A DNA stretch of 64,000 bases from Rhizobiales bacterium 64-17 (GTDB taxonomy: Bacteria; Pseudomonadota; Alphaproteobacteria; Rhizobiales; Xanthobacteraceae), in the NCBI GenBank assembly GCA_001899285.1, contig MKWA01000015.1, positions 484,639 to 548,638 on the forward strand. Reading direction: 5' to 3'. The notes below the pieces were generated by a model, which worked only from the letters and a program-made list of their open reading frames with translations, was not told where the DNA came from and made no database searches. Below, piece after piece: positions 1 through 8,491 of the stretch; the first letter of the stretch is position 1; every line of letters begins with the position of its first letter. Position numbers and translations under genes: made by a program.

Positions 1-231
1 AATACCGAGCGGCTGCGGATCGCCGACAGCGGCGATCTGCAGATGGGCGGCGCCAATACAGTGATCAATGCGAGCCGGCATCCGGTGCTGCGCGCCTATA
101 CGGTGGCGACATTGCCGGCGGCATCGCCGGCGGGCCAGCTCATCTATGTGTCGAACGGATCGTCGAACCGGCGGCTGGCGGTGTCGGACGGCAGCGCCTG
201 GCGGTTTCTGGACGGGGATGTGGTCAGCTAG
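1..231 (+). CDS. Phage/GTA tail-type protein, C-terminal fragment
   Basis: The reading frame is open from the first base of the window and stops at TAG 229-231, so the start lies off the left edge. The 76 visible residues end in a run resembling the C-terminus of phage or gene-transfer-agent tail proteins in rhizobia: a YTVATLPAASPAGQLIYVSN stretch followed by AVSDGSAWRFLDG. The endolysin and 3-TM holin genes at 2459-3773 support a phage-like module. The last three bases overlap the end of the convergent sulfotransferase gene. The exact tail role (fibre or baseplate) cannot be read from this fragment. Confidence 0.55.
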   Translation, partial: NTERLRIADSGDLQMGGANTVINASRHPVLRAYTVATLPAASPAGQLIYVSNGSSNRRLAVSDGSAWRFLDGDVVS

Positions 232-1028
232 CCCGCGCGTTCGGGCGGCGCCATCGGTTCGCGATAATCCGGATCGAGCCAGTCCGTCAGATCGAGACCG
301 GAGAGGCGGGCGGTTTCACGGATATCGTCGGCGAAGGTCGTATCGAGCGTTGCGCGTATCTCGCGTGCGATGGGATCAGGGGACCAGGTCATTACCGGCA
401 CGACGTAATGCTGTTCGTCCAAAACCTGGTGCGGGACGCCGAGGAAGTCTTGCACCGCAGCAAGCGTGGCCGATGGATCGTTCCAAAGTCGATCGGTTCG
501 CCATAGAAGGATTTGCTCGCGCGGAAACAGGCTGAAAGCGCGGCGCAGTTGCGGCGCGTAGAAGCCGCGCTCGACATAGGAAAAGACGCGATGCACCTCG
601 CCGGGGCTGGCCGCGACCCGCGCGCGTCCGGTCGCGCCGACCGCGTCGGCGAACGGCCATGTGTCGTCGCCGCGCCTGGTTTCCATCCGCCAGTGCGAAT
701 GCGTGCGAAAGGAGGGATGGCGCAGCAGCAGGATCAGTCGCGCCTGCGGGTTATAGTCTCGAAGCCGCTCCAACGCGTTCGGCCAGTAGCTGTAGATCGG
801 CGTCGCTTCGCCGCGGATCACGCCCGGGATGGTCCAGTCGAAGGCGCTCTGCAGGCGTTCGTAGGTGGGAGCGGTCCAGTCCGCCGTTTCGTCGTCGAAG
901 GCATGCACTTCCTTGACGGATGCCATTTGAATGGCAGGATGGTCCCGCAGATAACGATCGAGCGCGGTCGTTCCACCCTTCTGGACGCCCGCGATGAAGA
1001 AATCGACCCGCCCCGTTCCGGTCCCCAT
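228..1028 (-). CDS. Sulfotransferase family protein
   Basis: This 266-residue protein has the PAPS-binding signatures of the sulfotransferase fold. Near the N-terminus is the 5'-phosphosulfate loop IAGVQKGGTTALDRYL (about residues 12-27), and near residue 103 is the 3'-phosphate motif RHPSFRTHSHW. It would transfer sulfate from PAPS to a hydroxyl of a carbohydrate or other small acceptor; the acceptor cannot be predicted. It converges on the tail fragment and diverges from the sulfatase gene. A gene that adds sulfate beside one that removes it suggests surface-polysaccharide modification, but both sit inside phage-type genes, so they may be cargo. Confidence 0.8.
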   Translation of the reverse strand: MGTGTGRVDFFIAGVQKGGTTALDRYLRDHPAIQMASVKEVHAFDDETADWTAPTYERLQSAFDWTIPGVIRGEATPIYSYWPNALERLRDYNPQARLILLLRHPSFRTHSHWRMETRRGDDTWPFADAVGATGRARVAASPGEVHRVFSYVERGFYAPQLRRAFSLFPREQILLWRTDRLWNDPSATLAAVQDFLGVPHQVLDEQHYVVPVMTWSPDPIAREIRATLDTTFADDIRETARLSGLDLTDWLDPDYREPMAPPERAG

Positions 1029-1063
1029 TCCTTGTCGGTAAGTCTTTCAACGGCAGCGCGCAA

Positions 1064-2425
1064 CTGAAAACCCAGCCCAATTTTCTCTTCATCGTCGCCG
1101 ACGATCTGAACTCCTGGATCGGGGCGCTCGGCCGTCATCCGGATGTGCGCACGCCGCATATCGACGCGCTGGCGCGCCGCGGCTCGCTGTTCGTGAATGC
1201 CTATTGCAGCGCGCCTTACTGCAATGCGAGCCGCATGGGCGTATTCACCGGCGCGCTGCCGTCGACCACCGGCATCTATCACAACGAGCCGCTGTGGGAG
1301 GCGCCGGACCGCAAGCCGACCTTCGTCGAACTGTTGCGCGGGGCCGGTTACTACACGTTCGGCGCCGGCAAGGTATTTCATGGCGTGTTCGACTATGCGA
1401 CTGCCGGACGCGAGAAGAGCCGCGACGCGGCCTGGGTCGAGGTCTCGAACCGCTCGTTCCTGTGGGACGACTTTCGCTCCAATTCGACCGAGCCGTTGCC
1501 GGAAGCGCGGCCGCTGAACCGGCTGTTCGATTTCGACGATTTCGCGGCGGTGCCGCCGATCTATCATCACTTCGACTGGGGTCCGATCCCGGCGGATCGC
1601 GAGAACGACACGCCCGATGCGCAGGTGGTGCGCGCGGTGTCGTCATTTCTGGAATCGCCGCCGCGCCAGCCATTCTTCTGCGCCGCCGGGTTCTACAAGC
1701 CGCATCTGCCGTGGCACGCGCCGAAACGGTTCTTCGACCTTTATGACGTGGACAAGATTTCGCTGCCGCTGGTCAAGGATGACGATCTCGACGACGTGCC
1801 GCCGATCGCGCGCGAGTGGGCGTTGTCGCCGCGCGATCATGAACTGGTCACGTCGCGCCATCAGTGGCCGCAGGCAGTGCAGGGCTATCTCGCCGTCATC
1901 AGTTATGTGGACGATCTGATCGGTCAGGTCGTGGCGGCGCTTGACCGTGCGGGGCTTGCCGAGAACACCGCGATCGTTCTCTGGGGCGACAACGGTTTCC
2001 ACCTCGGGGAGAAGCTGCATTGGCGCAAATTCGTGTTGTGGGAAGAGGCGACCCGCGTGCCGCTGATCGTCGTGCCGCCCGGCGGCAGCGCCGCGCAGCG
2101 AATCTATGATCCGGTCAGTCTGATCGATCTGTTCCCGACGATTACCGGGCTGGCGGGCGTGCCGTCGCGCGCACCGGATGCCGCGAGCCTGCTGCCGCTG
2201 ATGGAAGACGCGTCGTCGGCACGCGCCGCGCCGGCGATCATGACCTGGGGGCGCGGCAACCATTCGGTGCGCTCGGGCTTCTGGCGTTACACGCGCTATC
2301 ACGATGGCGGCGAAGAACTTTACGATCTGCGCGCTGATCCGCACGAGTGGACCAATCTCGCGGGCGATCCGGCGTTTCGCGGCATCTGCGAGCAGTTGAG
2401 GACGTCGCTGCCGCGCGACCTCTGA
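1064..2425 (+). CDS. Sulfatase, iduronate-2-sulfatase-like; start codon unclear
   Basis: Alkaline-phosphatase-fold sulfatase. The frame carries the metal-binding Asp pair in FIVADDLNSW (bases 1088-1123), the formylglycine motif CNASR in CSAPYCNASRMGVFTG, then the AGFYKPHLPWHAP and LWGDNGFHLGE motifs of the iduronate-sulfatase branch. The catalytic Cys in C-x-A-x-R would need oxidation to formylglycine. The frame has no ATG, GTG or TTG between the in-frame stop at 995 and a GTG at 1145, and starting at 1145 would remove the metal-binding Asp pair. A CTG at 1064 (LKTQPNFLFIV...) is the most plausible start and is used here. The alternative is a lost start and a decaying gene. The rest of the frame is intact. 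Confidence 0.75.
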   Translation: MKTQPNFLFIVADDLNSWIGALGRHPDVRTPHIDALARRGSLFVNAYCSAPYCNASRMGVFTGALPSTTGIYHNEPLWEAPDRKPTFVELLRGAGYYTFGAGKVFHGVFDYATAGREKSRDAAWVEVSNRSFLWDDFRSNSTEPLPEARPLNRLFDFDDFAAVPPIYHHFDWGPIPADRENDTPDAQVVRAVSSFLESPPRQPFFCAAGFYKPHLPWHAPKRFFDLYDVDKISLPLVKDDDLDDVPPIAREWALSPRDHELVTSRHQWPQAVQGYLAVISYVDDLIGQVVAALDRAGLAENTAIVLWGDNGFHLGEKLHWRKFVLWEEATRVPLIVVPPGGSAAQRIYDPVSLIDLFPTITGLAGVPSRAPDAASLLPLMEDASSARAAPAIMTWGRGNHSVRSGFWRYTRYHDGGEELYDLRADPHEWTNLAGDPAFRGICEQLRTSLPRDL

Positions 2426-2458
2426 TCCTTCTCTTTTTCTAATCTGGAAAAAATCAGC

Positions 2459-3172
2459 ATGGCTGCGTCGTCTTACGACGCCGCACTCGCGCGCGTGCTC
2501 GCGCATGAGGGCGGCTACGGCAATCATCCGTCCGATCCCGGCGGACCGACCAATTTCGGCATCACCCTTGCGGACTACCGCCGCTACGTGAAGCCGGACG
2601 CGACCGCCGCCGACATCAAGGCGATGACGCGCGACGCGGCGACGACGATCTATCGCGCGCGCTACTGGAACGCGCTCGCCTGCGACGACCTGCCGGCAGG
2701 CGTCGATTACGCCGTGTTCGATTACGGCGTGAATTCCGGCGTCGCCCGCGCCGCGAAGGTGCTGCGGCGCAAGCTGGAGCTGCCAGACAATGCGGCGATC
2801 GCGCTCGTGCTGCGCGCGGCGGGCGCGGCCGATCCGGCGAAGCTGATCGCGGCGATCTGCGATGAGCGGATGGCCTTCCTCCAGTCGCTGAAGACCTGGC
2901 GGGTGTTCGGCAAGGGCTGGTCCCGCCGTGTCGCCGAGGTGCGCGCGGTCGCGTTGACGATGGCCGCGCTGCCGCCGCGTGCGCCGGCTGTCTCGAAAAC
3001 AAGTCTGGCGACGGCGGGCGCTGTGCTCGCCGGGAGCGGCACGGCCGCCGCGGTCGCGGTGGGGCAGCCGCTGCTGGACGGTCGAATAGTCGTCGGGGTG
3101 TTGGTCGTGGCCGCGCTCGGTCTGGCCGGTTGGTGGTTCTGGCGGCGCTGGCGTACCGCGCGGGAGGTTTAA
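2459..3172 (+). CDS. GH108-type muramidase (endolysin) with C-terminal membrane anchor
   Basis: A 237-residue peptidoglycan-cleaving enzyme. The N-terminus has the GH108 signature LAHEGGYGNHPSDPGGPTNF with the catalytic Glu in EGG (residue 17). Further on is FDYGVNSG and a helical peptidoglycan-binding-like segment. The C-terminus has a Gly/Ala-rich segment and one strong transmembrane helix (VVGVLVVAALGLAGWWFW) followed by basic residues, so the enzyme is probably membrane-tethered. It lies one base before the holin gene, forming a lysis cassette of the kind found at the end of gene-transfer-agent or prophage late operons. Confidence 0.85.
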   Translation: MAASSYDAALARVLAHEGGYGNHPSDPGGPTNFGITLADYRRYVKPDATAADIKAMTRDAATTIYRARYWNALACDDLPAGVDYAVFDYGVNSGVARAAKVLRRKLELPDNAAIALVLRAAGAADPAKLIAAICDERMAFLQSLKTWRVFGKGWSRRVAEVRAVALTMAALPPRAPAVSKTSLATAGAVLAGSGTAAAVAVGQPLLDGRIVVGVLVVAALGLAGWWFWRRWRTAREV

Positions 3173-3173
3173 G

Positions 3174-3773
3174 ATGACGGATCAATCGGCGGCCGACTGG
3201 ACAACGCTGGCGGCCAAGGTGATCGCGCTCGGCGCGCCGGTGATCGGCACGGCGCTGGGCGGGCCGCTCGGTGGCGCGGCGGGTGCGATTCTCGCCAATG
3301 CGCTCGGCGTCGCGCCGGAGCCGGCGGCGGTGGGCGCGTCGCTGTCCGAAACGGCGGCGAGCGACGAACAGACGGCGCGCGCGGCGGTGCAGGCCGCCGA
3401 AGCGGACTGGGCAAAGGCGCTGGCGCAGATCGGCGCGGCGCAGGTCAACGCCGTCGGCGAGACCATGCGCGCGGAGGCCGCGAGCGGCGATCCGCTGCAA
3501 CGCTGGTGGCGGCCGCTCTATGCGCTCGAACTCACTATGGTCGAATGTCCGGCGTTCGCGCTCGCGCTCGGCCATGCGCTGTGGGACGGCACGGCCGATC
3601 GCATCAACGGCTTCGCCACGCTGTCGGGCCTGCTGATGACCTATATGGCCGCGCGCTTCGGCGTGCTCGGAGTCTATGTCACCGGCCGTTCGCGCGAGAA
3701 ATGCGCCGCGAAGGGGCAGTCGTCCGGCGGCGTCATCGGCGACATCGTCAAGGCGGTGACGAAGAAAAAATAA
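3174..3773 (+). CDS. 3-TM holin of the gene-transfer-agent release type
   Basis: 199 residues. A Gly/Ala-rich hydrophobic segment lies near residues 11-45, an Ala/Glu-rich helical stretch in the middle, then the conserved DPLQRWWRPLYALELT motif and two more hydrophobic segments at about residues 118-168. This matches the family annotated as holin of 3TMs for gene-transfer release. It would permeabilise the inner membrane so that the upstream muramidase reaches the wall. It starts directly after the endolysin stop and ends in a poly-lysine tail. Together the two genes suggest a GTA or prophage remnant; no capsid or terminase gene is in the window. Confidence 0.8.
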   Translation: MTDQSAADWTTLAAKVIALGAPVIGTALGGPLGGAAGAILANALGVAPEPAAVGASLSETAASDEQTARAAVQAAEADWAKALAQIGAAQVNAVGETMRAEAASGDPLQRWWRPLYALELTMVECPAFALALGHALWDGTADRINGFATLSGLLMTYMAARFGVLGVYVTGRSREKCAAKGQSSGGVIGDIVKAVTKKK

Positions 3774-3835
3774 CACACAATCTTTGACTTCCCCTTTCAG
3801 CAATCTAAGGTTGCGTTCTTGGGTAGGGGGATGGA

Positions 3836-4699
3836 ATGCCAAAAAGAATAGTTCGGAAATTCGAAGTGTTTGCGATGCACGCGCATCACGAAACAACAGA
3901 CACCTATGTTGAGCTTTTTCGTAAGCTTAAGTCATTGCCTCGGGAGGATCGGGTAGTTGATCTAGCTGAAGAACTTGTCGTCGGCTTTCCGATAGTGGAG
4001 AACGAAGAACGAGATCGTTTCTTTGTTCAGGTTGTTGAGGGAGACAATTCAAATCCGCTGGTTTTGAACAGAGACACTGGGAATACTCGAGAAAATATTT
4101 TGAATGAATCAGAATTGCTTAGTCATGCTACTCATCTGCTGTTTGATCCAAGAAATCGCCGAGCTGTCATTGAGTTTGTTCATCGGGGCGCTAAAGCCGG
4201 CGTTATCAGTTCTTCCATCGAAGAATTGATGCGTCGGAATTTTTCCGAGTACAAAAGCTTCAGATTTTCATTGTCGCCAATCGTTCAAGAAAATTTCATT
4301 GCAGAAATTAATGCGTTCGACCGCATTAGGGAGGCGGCGCTTCGGGTGACAAGACCAAATGCAAGTTGGTCAGATCATTACACTGATCTTTCTGAGTTTA
4401 TGGAAGAGTCAGATGGCGACAAAGTCGAATTGAATATTAAGGCGCAACGTGGCGAAAGCCTTAAAAAGAACAGAGGGATCGTAAAAGTTATCAAGGATAT
4501 TGTGCGCGATCATCAGCCTTATCTTGATGATGCGAAAATTACTGGTGTGCGTGAAGATGAAGAAAACGAAACCACTATTCACGCAAAAAAGCACGTGCTT
4601 CATACTCGGGTTGCGGTAGAGGCCGATGATGCTGGGGTTCCAAAAATTGGCGACGTGAAAGAAAAGCTTTTGCGCTTTTTGCGTGGATCGGTGACTTGA
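3836..4699 (+). CDS. Unknown soluble protein, AT-rich two-gene unit (gene 1)
   Basis: This 287-residue protein matches no family I recognise. It is charged and has no membrane segment or signal peptide. The second half has an acidic stretch (residues about 183-203), and the C-terminus is Lys/Arg-rich. A strong AGGGGG ribosome site precedes the ATG. The coding sequence is visibly AT-rich compared with both flanks and uses codons such as AAA, ATT and TTT freely, which suggests recent transfer. One base separates its stop from the next gene, a 4-TM protein, so the two are co-transcribed and probably act together. Position between a phage-lysis cassette and core genes fits a cargo or defence role, which is inference only. 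Confidence 0.7.
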   Translation: MPKRIVRKFEVFAMHAHHETTDTYVELFRKLKSLPREDRVVDLAEELVVGFPIVENEERDRFFVQVVEGDNSNPLVLNRDTGNTRENILNESELLSHATHLLFDPRNRRAVIEFVHRGAKAGVISSSIEELMRRNFSEYKSFRFSLSPIVQENFIAEINAFDRIREAALRVTRPNASWSDHYTDLSEFMEESDGDKVELNIKAQRGESLKKNRGIVKVIKDIVRDHQPYLDDAKITGVREDEENETTIHAKKHVLHTRVAVEADDAGVPKIGDVKEKLLRFLRGSVT

Positions 4700-4700
4700 A

Positions 4701-5246
4701 ATGATTGAGACTGTTGGGATATTCTTAAAACGAAATTTGCGACGGCAGGCACGACGAGTTCTTCTAACAACCCACCCGTATTTGGCTGGTGTAATTTCTA
4801 TTCTTGTTGTTTTTTATTCTGACATACGCATCGTTCCATCATCGCTTTCTTCGGTTTTTATCCCATATGACACGGTGGTCTTTGGTTTTACCGCTACGGC
4901 AATCGCACTGGCAATTGCGATTCCGAGCGAGCGTTTCGTAACGTTTTTAAGTGGAATAAAGGATGGTAGCACTCCGTTCCGTGATTTTTTATTCGTTCTG
5001 GCGTGGAACGGCTTAGTTCATATCGTTGCTTTTTTTCTGTTTCTTCCCTTCGTGTTTTTACCTGCTCAATGGGTTTTGGATGTTGGGGGAGATTTAAGTT
5101 GGTCAAAAATATATGTTTCGCTGATGTTGTGGGTACAGGTGTATGCGTGCTTCCAGTTTCTTGTTACTACGCTTGGTGTTTATGAGCTGGCAGATGTGTA
5201 TGCGGCCTATTGTGCGCGAGAAAGACGCAAGGCTGAAAACCAATAG
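4701..5246 (+). CDS. Four-helix membrane protein, AT-rich two-gene unit (gene 2)
   Basis: 181 residues with a basic N-terminus (LKRNLRRQARR) and four hydrophobic segments at about residues 27-44, 57-73, 94-117 and 133-160, so a small inner-membrane protein. The loop after the second helix carries PSERFVTFLSGIKDG. It starts one base after the previous gene and shares its low GC. No family is recognised. A cytosolic protein paired with a small multi-helix membrane protein is a common layout of membrane-acting abortive-infection systems, but nothing in the sequence proves that here. Confidence 0.7.
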   Translation: MIETVGIFLKRNLRRQARRVLLTTHPYLAGVISILVVFYSDIRIVPSSLSSVFIPYDTVVFGFTATAIALAIAIPSERFVTFLSGIKDGSTPFRDFLFVLAWNGLVHIVAFFLFLPFVFLPAQWVLDVGGDLSWSKIYVSLMLWVQVYACFQFLVTTLGVYELADVYAAYCARERRKAENQ

Positions 5247-5308
5247 GCGCTTGCATACCGCTCTCCACCGCGCATGATGGCGCGGATTCCACGGAGAGTG
5301 TTGTTCAG

Positions 5309-5986
5309 ATGGACGTGCGCGACGCCGTAGCTTCCCGCTACTCCTGCCGGTCCTTCCTTCCCAAACCCGTTCCCGAACAGATCGTCCGCGAGATCGTCGA
5401 ACGCGCGGCGCGTGCGCCGTCGGCCGGCAATCTGCAACCGTGGCGCATCTATGCGCTCGCCGGCGCGAAGCTCGCGGCGCTTACCGATCATCTGGCCGCG
5501 CGCGCGAACGAACTGCCGAAAGGCGAGGGCGGCAACTATCGCATCTATCCCGATCCGATGGTCGAACCCTATCGCACCCGCGCGTTCAAGGTCGGCGAGA
5601 TGCTGTATGAGTCGATCGGCGTCGCGCGCGCCGACAAGCCCGGCCGCTACCGGCAATATGCCCGCAACTACCAGTTCTTCGGCGCGCCGGTCGGGCTCTT
5701 TGTCGCGACGGAGACGTCGTTCGGCGTCGCGCAATGGGCCGATATCGGTGGCTATCTGCAGACAGTGATGCTGCTCGCCCGCGACTACGGGCTGCACACC
5801 TGCCCGCAGCAGGCGTGGGTGGCGTTTCACAAGACCGTCCGCGCGCATCTCGACCTGCCGGATGGCTGGATGGTCTATTCCGGCCTCGCCATGGGTTATG
5901 AAGACCCGGACGCGCCGATCAACCGCTGGCGCACGCCCCGCGAGCCGCTGGAATCTTTCGCGGTTTTCGATGGTTTCCCTGGCTGA
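5309..5986 (+). CDS. Nitroreductase family flavoprotein
   Basis: 225 residues with classic FMN-dependent nitroreductase features. The N-terminus has AVASRYSCRSFLPKPVP, where the R-S/T-x-R-x-F element contacts FMN phosphate. RAARAPSAGNLQPWRIY follows, and near residue 150 is a QWADIGGYLQTVMLLARDYGL helix. The C-terminus has SGLAMGYEDP. It would use NAD(P)H to reduce nitro or quinone compounds; the substrate cannot be predicted. The ATG follows a 62-base gap after the AT-rich unit and marks the return to high-GC core sequence. Confidence 0.85.
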   Translation: MDVRDAVASRYSCRSFLPKPVPEQIVREIVERAARAPSAGNLQPWRIYALAGAKLAALTDHLAARANELPKGEGGNYRIYPDPMVEPYRTRAFKVGEMLYESIGVARADKPGRYRQYARNYQFFGAPVGLFVATETSFGVAQWADIGGYLQTVMLLARDYGLHTCPQQAWVAFHKTVRAHLDLPDGWMVYSGLAMGYEDPDAPINRWRTPREPLESFAVFDGFPG

Positions 5987-6056
5987 CCCAATCCCGCCGC
6001 AATCCTCGTCCTCTTCGGCAGTCGCTCATTCGATGGCCGGGCTCACTTTTGCTTTG

Positions 6057-6103
6057 GGCGTGATCTTGCCGGAAAACCGGTTCCCACTTTTCCGGATCAC
6101 GCC
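6057..6103. repeat. 47-bp palindromic intergenic repeat, copy 1
   Basis: The ends are GGCGTGATC and GATCACGCC, with an inner inverted repeat CCGGAAAA / TTTTCCGG around a GGTTCCCAC core. An almost identical copy lies at 25564-25610. Elements of this form are abundant between genes in Bradyrhizobiaceae and relatives, and can fold into a hairpin in RNA or DNA. This copy sits between the nitroreductase and the FeuP-like regulator. Confidence 0.85.
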
Positions 6104-6222
6104 GTAACGCCTTGAACCGGCTGACTTTAGTCTCCGGGACTGGCACAGTGGCGTCGTCCGGGGCGGTTGAGTCCCGGCAGCCGACGGAGTCGGCTACGCT
6201 GCGGGATATGGAGCGAGATACG

Positions 6223-6897
6223 ATGCGCCTCCTCGTGATCGAGGACGATCCGGATTTGAACCGCCAGCTGGCGACGGCCTTGACCGACGCCGGCTATGTC
6301 GTCGACCGCGCCTTCGATGGCGAGGAAGGACACTACCTCGGCGAGAGCGAGCCTTACGATGCGGTGATCCTCGACATCGGCCTGCCGAAGATGGACGGCA
6401 TCTCGGTGCTGGAGGCGTGGCGCCGAGCCGGTCGCGCCATGCCGGTGCTGATGCTCACCGCGCGCGACCGCTGGAGCGACAAGGTGCAGGGCTTCGACGC
6501 CGGCGCCGACGATTATGTCGCCAAGCCGTTTCATCTCGAGGAAGTGCTGGCGCGGGTGCGCGCGCTGCTGCGCCGCTCGGCCGGTCACGCTAAGAGCGAG
6601 TTCAACTGCGGCCCGGTGCGGCTCGACACCCGCACGGGGCGCGTCTCCGTCGACGGCAATCCGGTCAAGCTGACCTCGCACGAATACCGGCTGCTGTCCT
6701 ATCTGATGCACCATACCGGACGGGTCGTGTCGCGCACCGAACTGGTCGAGCATCTCTACGACCAGGACTTCGACCGCGACAGCAACACCATCGAGGTGTT
6801 CGTCGGACGCATCCGCAAGAAACTCGGCGTCGATGTGATCCAGACCGTGCGCGGTCTCGGCTACCTGCTCACGCCGCCCGATGCCCGCCAGTCCTGA
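6223..6897 (+). CDS. OmpR/PhoP-family response regulator, FeuP-like
   Basis: A receiver domain (residues 1-115) carries the acidic pocket EDD at residues 6-8, the phosphoacceptor Asp in LDIGLPKMDG, the conserved Thr in LMLTARD and the Lys in VAKPFH. A winged-helix DNA-binding domain follows (KLTSHEYRLLSYLMHHTGR and the C-terminal QTVRGLGYLL hairpin). The ATG at 6223 is preferred because GGAG lies 9 bases upstream and the protein then begins MRLLVIEDD; an ATG at 6208 is also possible. It overlaps the kinase gene by 17 bases. Sequence and its place upstream of the cycHJKL block match FeuP of rhizobia, which controls exported glucan and envelope functions there; the same role here is inference. 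Confidence 0.85.
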   Translation: MRLLVIEDDPDLNRQLATALTDAGYVVDRAFDGEEGHYLGESEPYDAVILDIGLPKMDGISVLEAWRRAGRAMPVLMLTARDRWSDKVQGFDAGADDYVAKPFHLEEVLARVRALLRRSAGHAKSEFNCGPVRLDTRTGRVSVDGNPVKLTSHEYRLLSYLMHHTGRVVSRTELVEHLYDQDFDRDSNTIEVFVGRIRKKLGVDVIQTVRGLGYLLTPPDARQS

Positions 6898-8338
6898 GGC
6901 GGCGCGCCCGCGCGTCGGCACCGCTGATGCGCCGGCCGGCAGCCGCTGGTCGCTGCGCAACAATTCGCTGGCGCTGCGTCTGTTTCTGTCCGCCACCGCC
7001 TGGGCGGTGGTGATCCTCGTCATCACCGGCATCGTTTTGTCGTCGCTGTATCGCGAAGGCGTCGAGCGCGCGTTCGACCGTCGGCTCGGCGTGTACCTGC
7101 GCACGCTAGTGGCCGACGTCGCAGCGCCGGAAGAAAGCGGCGGCTTCGAGAAGATGTCGCAGACGCTCGGCGAGCCGCTGTTCGATCTGCCGCTGTCGGG
7201 CTGGTACTGGCAGGTGAAGCGCGTCGATCCGGGCAAGACCGAGACGCGCGCCTCGCGCTCGCTGTGGGACGGCGGATTGCCCGGCCTGCAGGACGCGGGC
7301 GTCCAGCCGGGCAGCACCGGGTCGCGCGAAGGCTATGTGCAGGGCCCGGAAGACCAGCGCCTGCGCGTGGTCGAGCGCGCGGTCGATCTCGGCGAGGAGG
7401 GGCACTATGTCGTCTCGGTCGCGGGTGATGCGGCGGAGATCATCGACGAGGTGCGCGCGTTCGATCGCGCGCTGACGGCGACCTTCATCATTCTCGCGGC
7501 GGTGCTGCTGCTCACCACCATGTTTCAGGTGCGGTTCGGCCTCGCGCCGCTCAAGCGCATTTCTGCGGGGCTTGCCGCGATCCGCTCCGGTACCGCGGAG
7601 CGGCTCGAGGGCGATTTCCCGGTGGAGATCGCGCCGCTCGCGCGCGAGACCAATGCCCTGATCGAGGCCAACAAGGAAATCGTCGAGCGCGCGCGCACCC
7701 ATGTGGGCAATCTCGCGCACGCGCTCAAGACGCCGCTGTCGGTGATCGTCAACGAGGCGCAGGCGCGGCCCGGCGATCCGCTCGCCGACAAGGTGAAGGA
7801 GCAGGCCGACATCATGCGCGATCAGGTCGCGCGGCATCTCGAACGTGCGCGGATCGCTGCGCGCGCGACCACGGTTGGTTCCGTGACGGAGGTGACGCCG
7901 GTGATCGTCGCACTGGCACGAACCATGGAGAAGATTCACCGCGATCGCGGCATCGCCATTGACGTTCATGCTGATGAGAATGCGCGGTTCCGCGGCGAGC
8001 GTCCGGATCTCGAGGAGATGGTCGGCAACCTCGTCGACAACGCCTGCAAATGGGCGACCTCGCGGGTCGCCATCGAGGTCGGCGTCGACAGGCCGGATCA
8101 GACCTCCGGCCGCGAGACCGTGCGCATCGTCGTCGATGATGACGGGCGCGGCCTCTCGCCGTCGGAGCGGGAGCAGGTGGCGCAGCGCGGCCGCCGCCTC
8201 GACGAGACCAAGCCCGGCTCCGGCCTTGGCCTGTCGATCGTGGTCGAGCTGGCGGCGCTTTACGGCGGCGGGCTGGTGCTCGGCACCGCCCCGATCGGCG
8301 GCCTGCGCGGGCAACTGACGCTGCCGAGCGCGGGCTAG
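6881..8338 (+). CDS. Sensor histidine kinase, FeuQ-like
   Basis: 485 residues: a cytoplasmic leader, a first transmembrane helix at about residues 31-52, a periplasmic sensor region of about 140 residues, a second helix near residues 201-215 and a HAMP-like linker. The H-box NLAHALKTPLSVI follows, then the N-box NLVDNACKW, the DDDGRGLS G1 box and GSGLGLSIV. It lacks the extra cytoplasmic sensor domains seen in hybrid kinases. It overlaps its response regulator and is therefore the cognate kinase. The pair is PhoQ/PhoP-like in layout and matches FeuQ by position. Confidence 0.85.
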   Translation: MPASPEAARPRVGTADAPAGSRWSLRNNSLALRLFLSATAWAVVILVITGIVLSSLYREGVERAFDRRLGVYLRTLVADVAAPEESGGFEKMSQTLGEPLFDLPLSGWYWQVKRVDPGKTETRASRSLWDGGLPGLQDAGVQPGSTGSREGYVQGPEDQRLRVVERAVDLGEEGHYVVSVAGDAAEIIDEVRAFDRALTATFIILAAVLLLTTMFQVRFGLAPLKRISAGLAAIRSGTAERLEGDFPVEIAPLARETNALIEANKEIVERARTHVGNLAHALKTPLSVIVNEAQARPGDPLADKVKEQADIMRDQVARHLERARIAARATTVGSVTEVTPVIVALARTMEKIHRDRGIAIDVHADENARFRGERPDLEEMVGNLVDNACKWATSRVAIEVGVDRPDQTSGRETVRIVVDDDGRGLSPSEREQVAQRGRRLDETKPGSGLGLSIVVELAALYGGGLVLGTAPIGGLRGQLTLPSAG

Positions 8339-8450
8339 GTCTTTTATAGTTGTCGCGTTTTCTTCACGCGAACCGGTGTTCACTTCGCTTGAAAACGCTC
8401 CGGGCCCGACAGAGTTTTGCCCCATTCCTTGGGGATGGCTAAGGTTCGTC

Positions 8451-8470
8451 GGCCGGTTCCAGAACCGGCC
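8451..8470 (+). promoter_or_regulatory. Leader hairpin before the glycine-zipper lipoprotein gene
   Basis: GGCCGGTT pairs perfectly with AACCGGCC around a CCAG tetraloop, 22 bases before the ATG at 8492. It is followed by TTGTTC and not by a T run, so it may be a 5'-UTR stem or weak attenuator rather than a terminator for the upstream kinase. Confidence 0.4.
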
Positions 8471-8491
8471 TTGTTCACGAGGGGGAGATTC

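Noticed and set aside
1-3773. Complete prophage or complete gene-transfer agent
   Set aside because: Only a tail fragment, endolysin and holin are present; terminase, portal, capsid and head-tail genes would have to lie left of the window.
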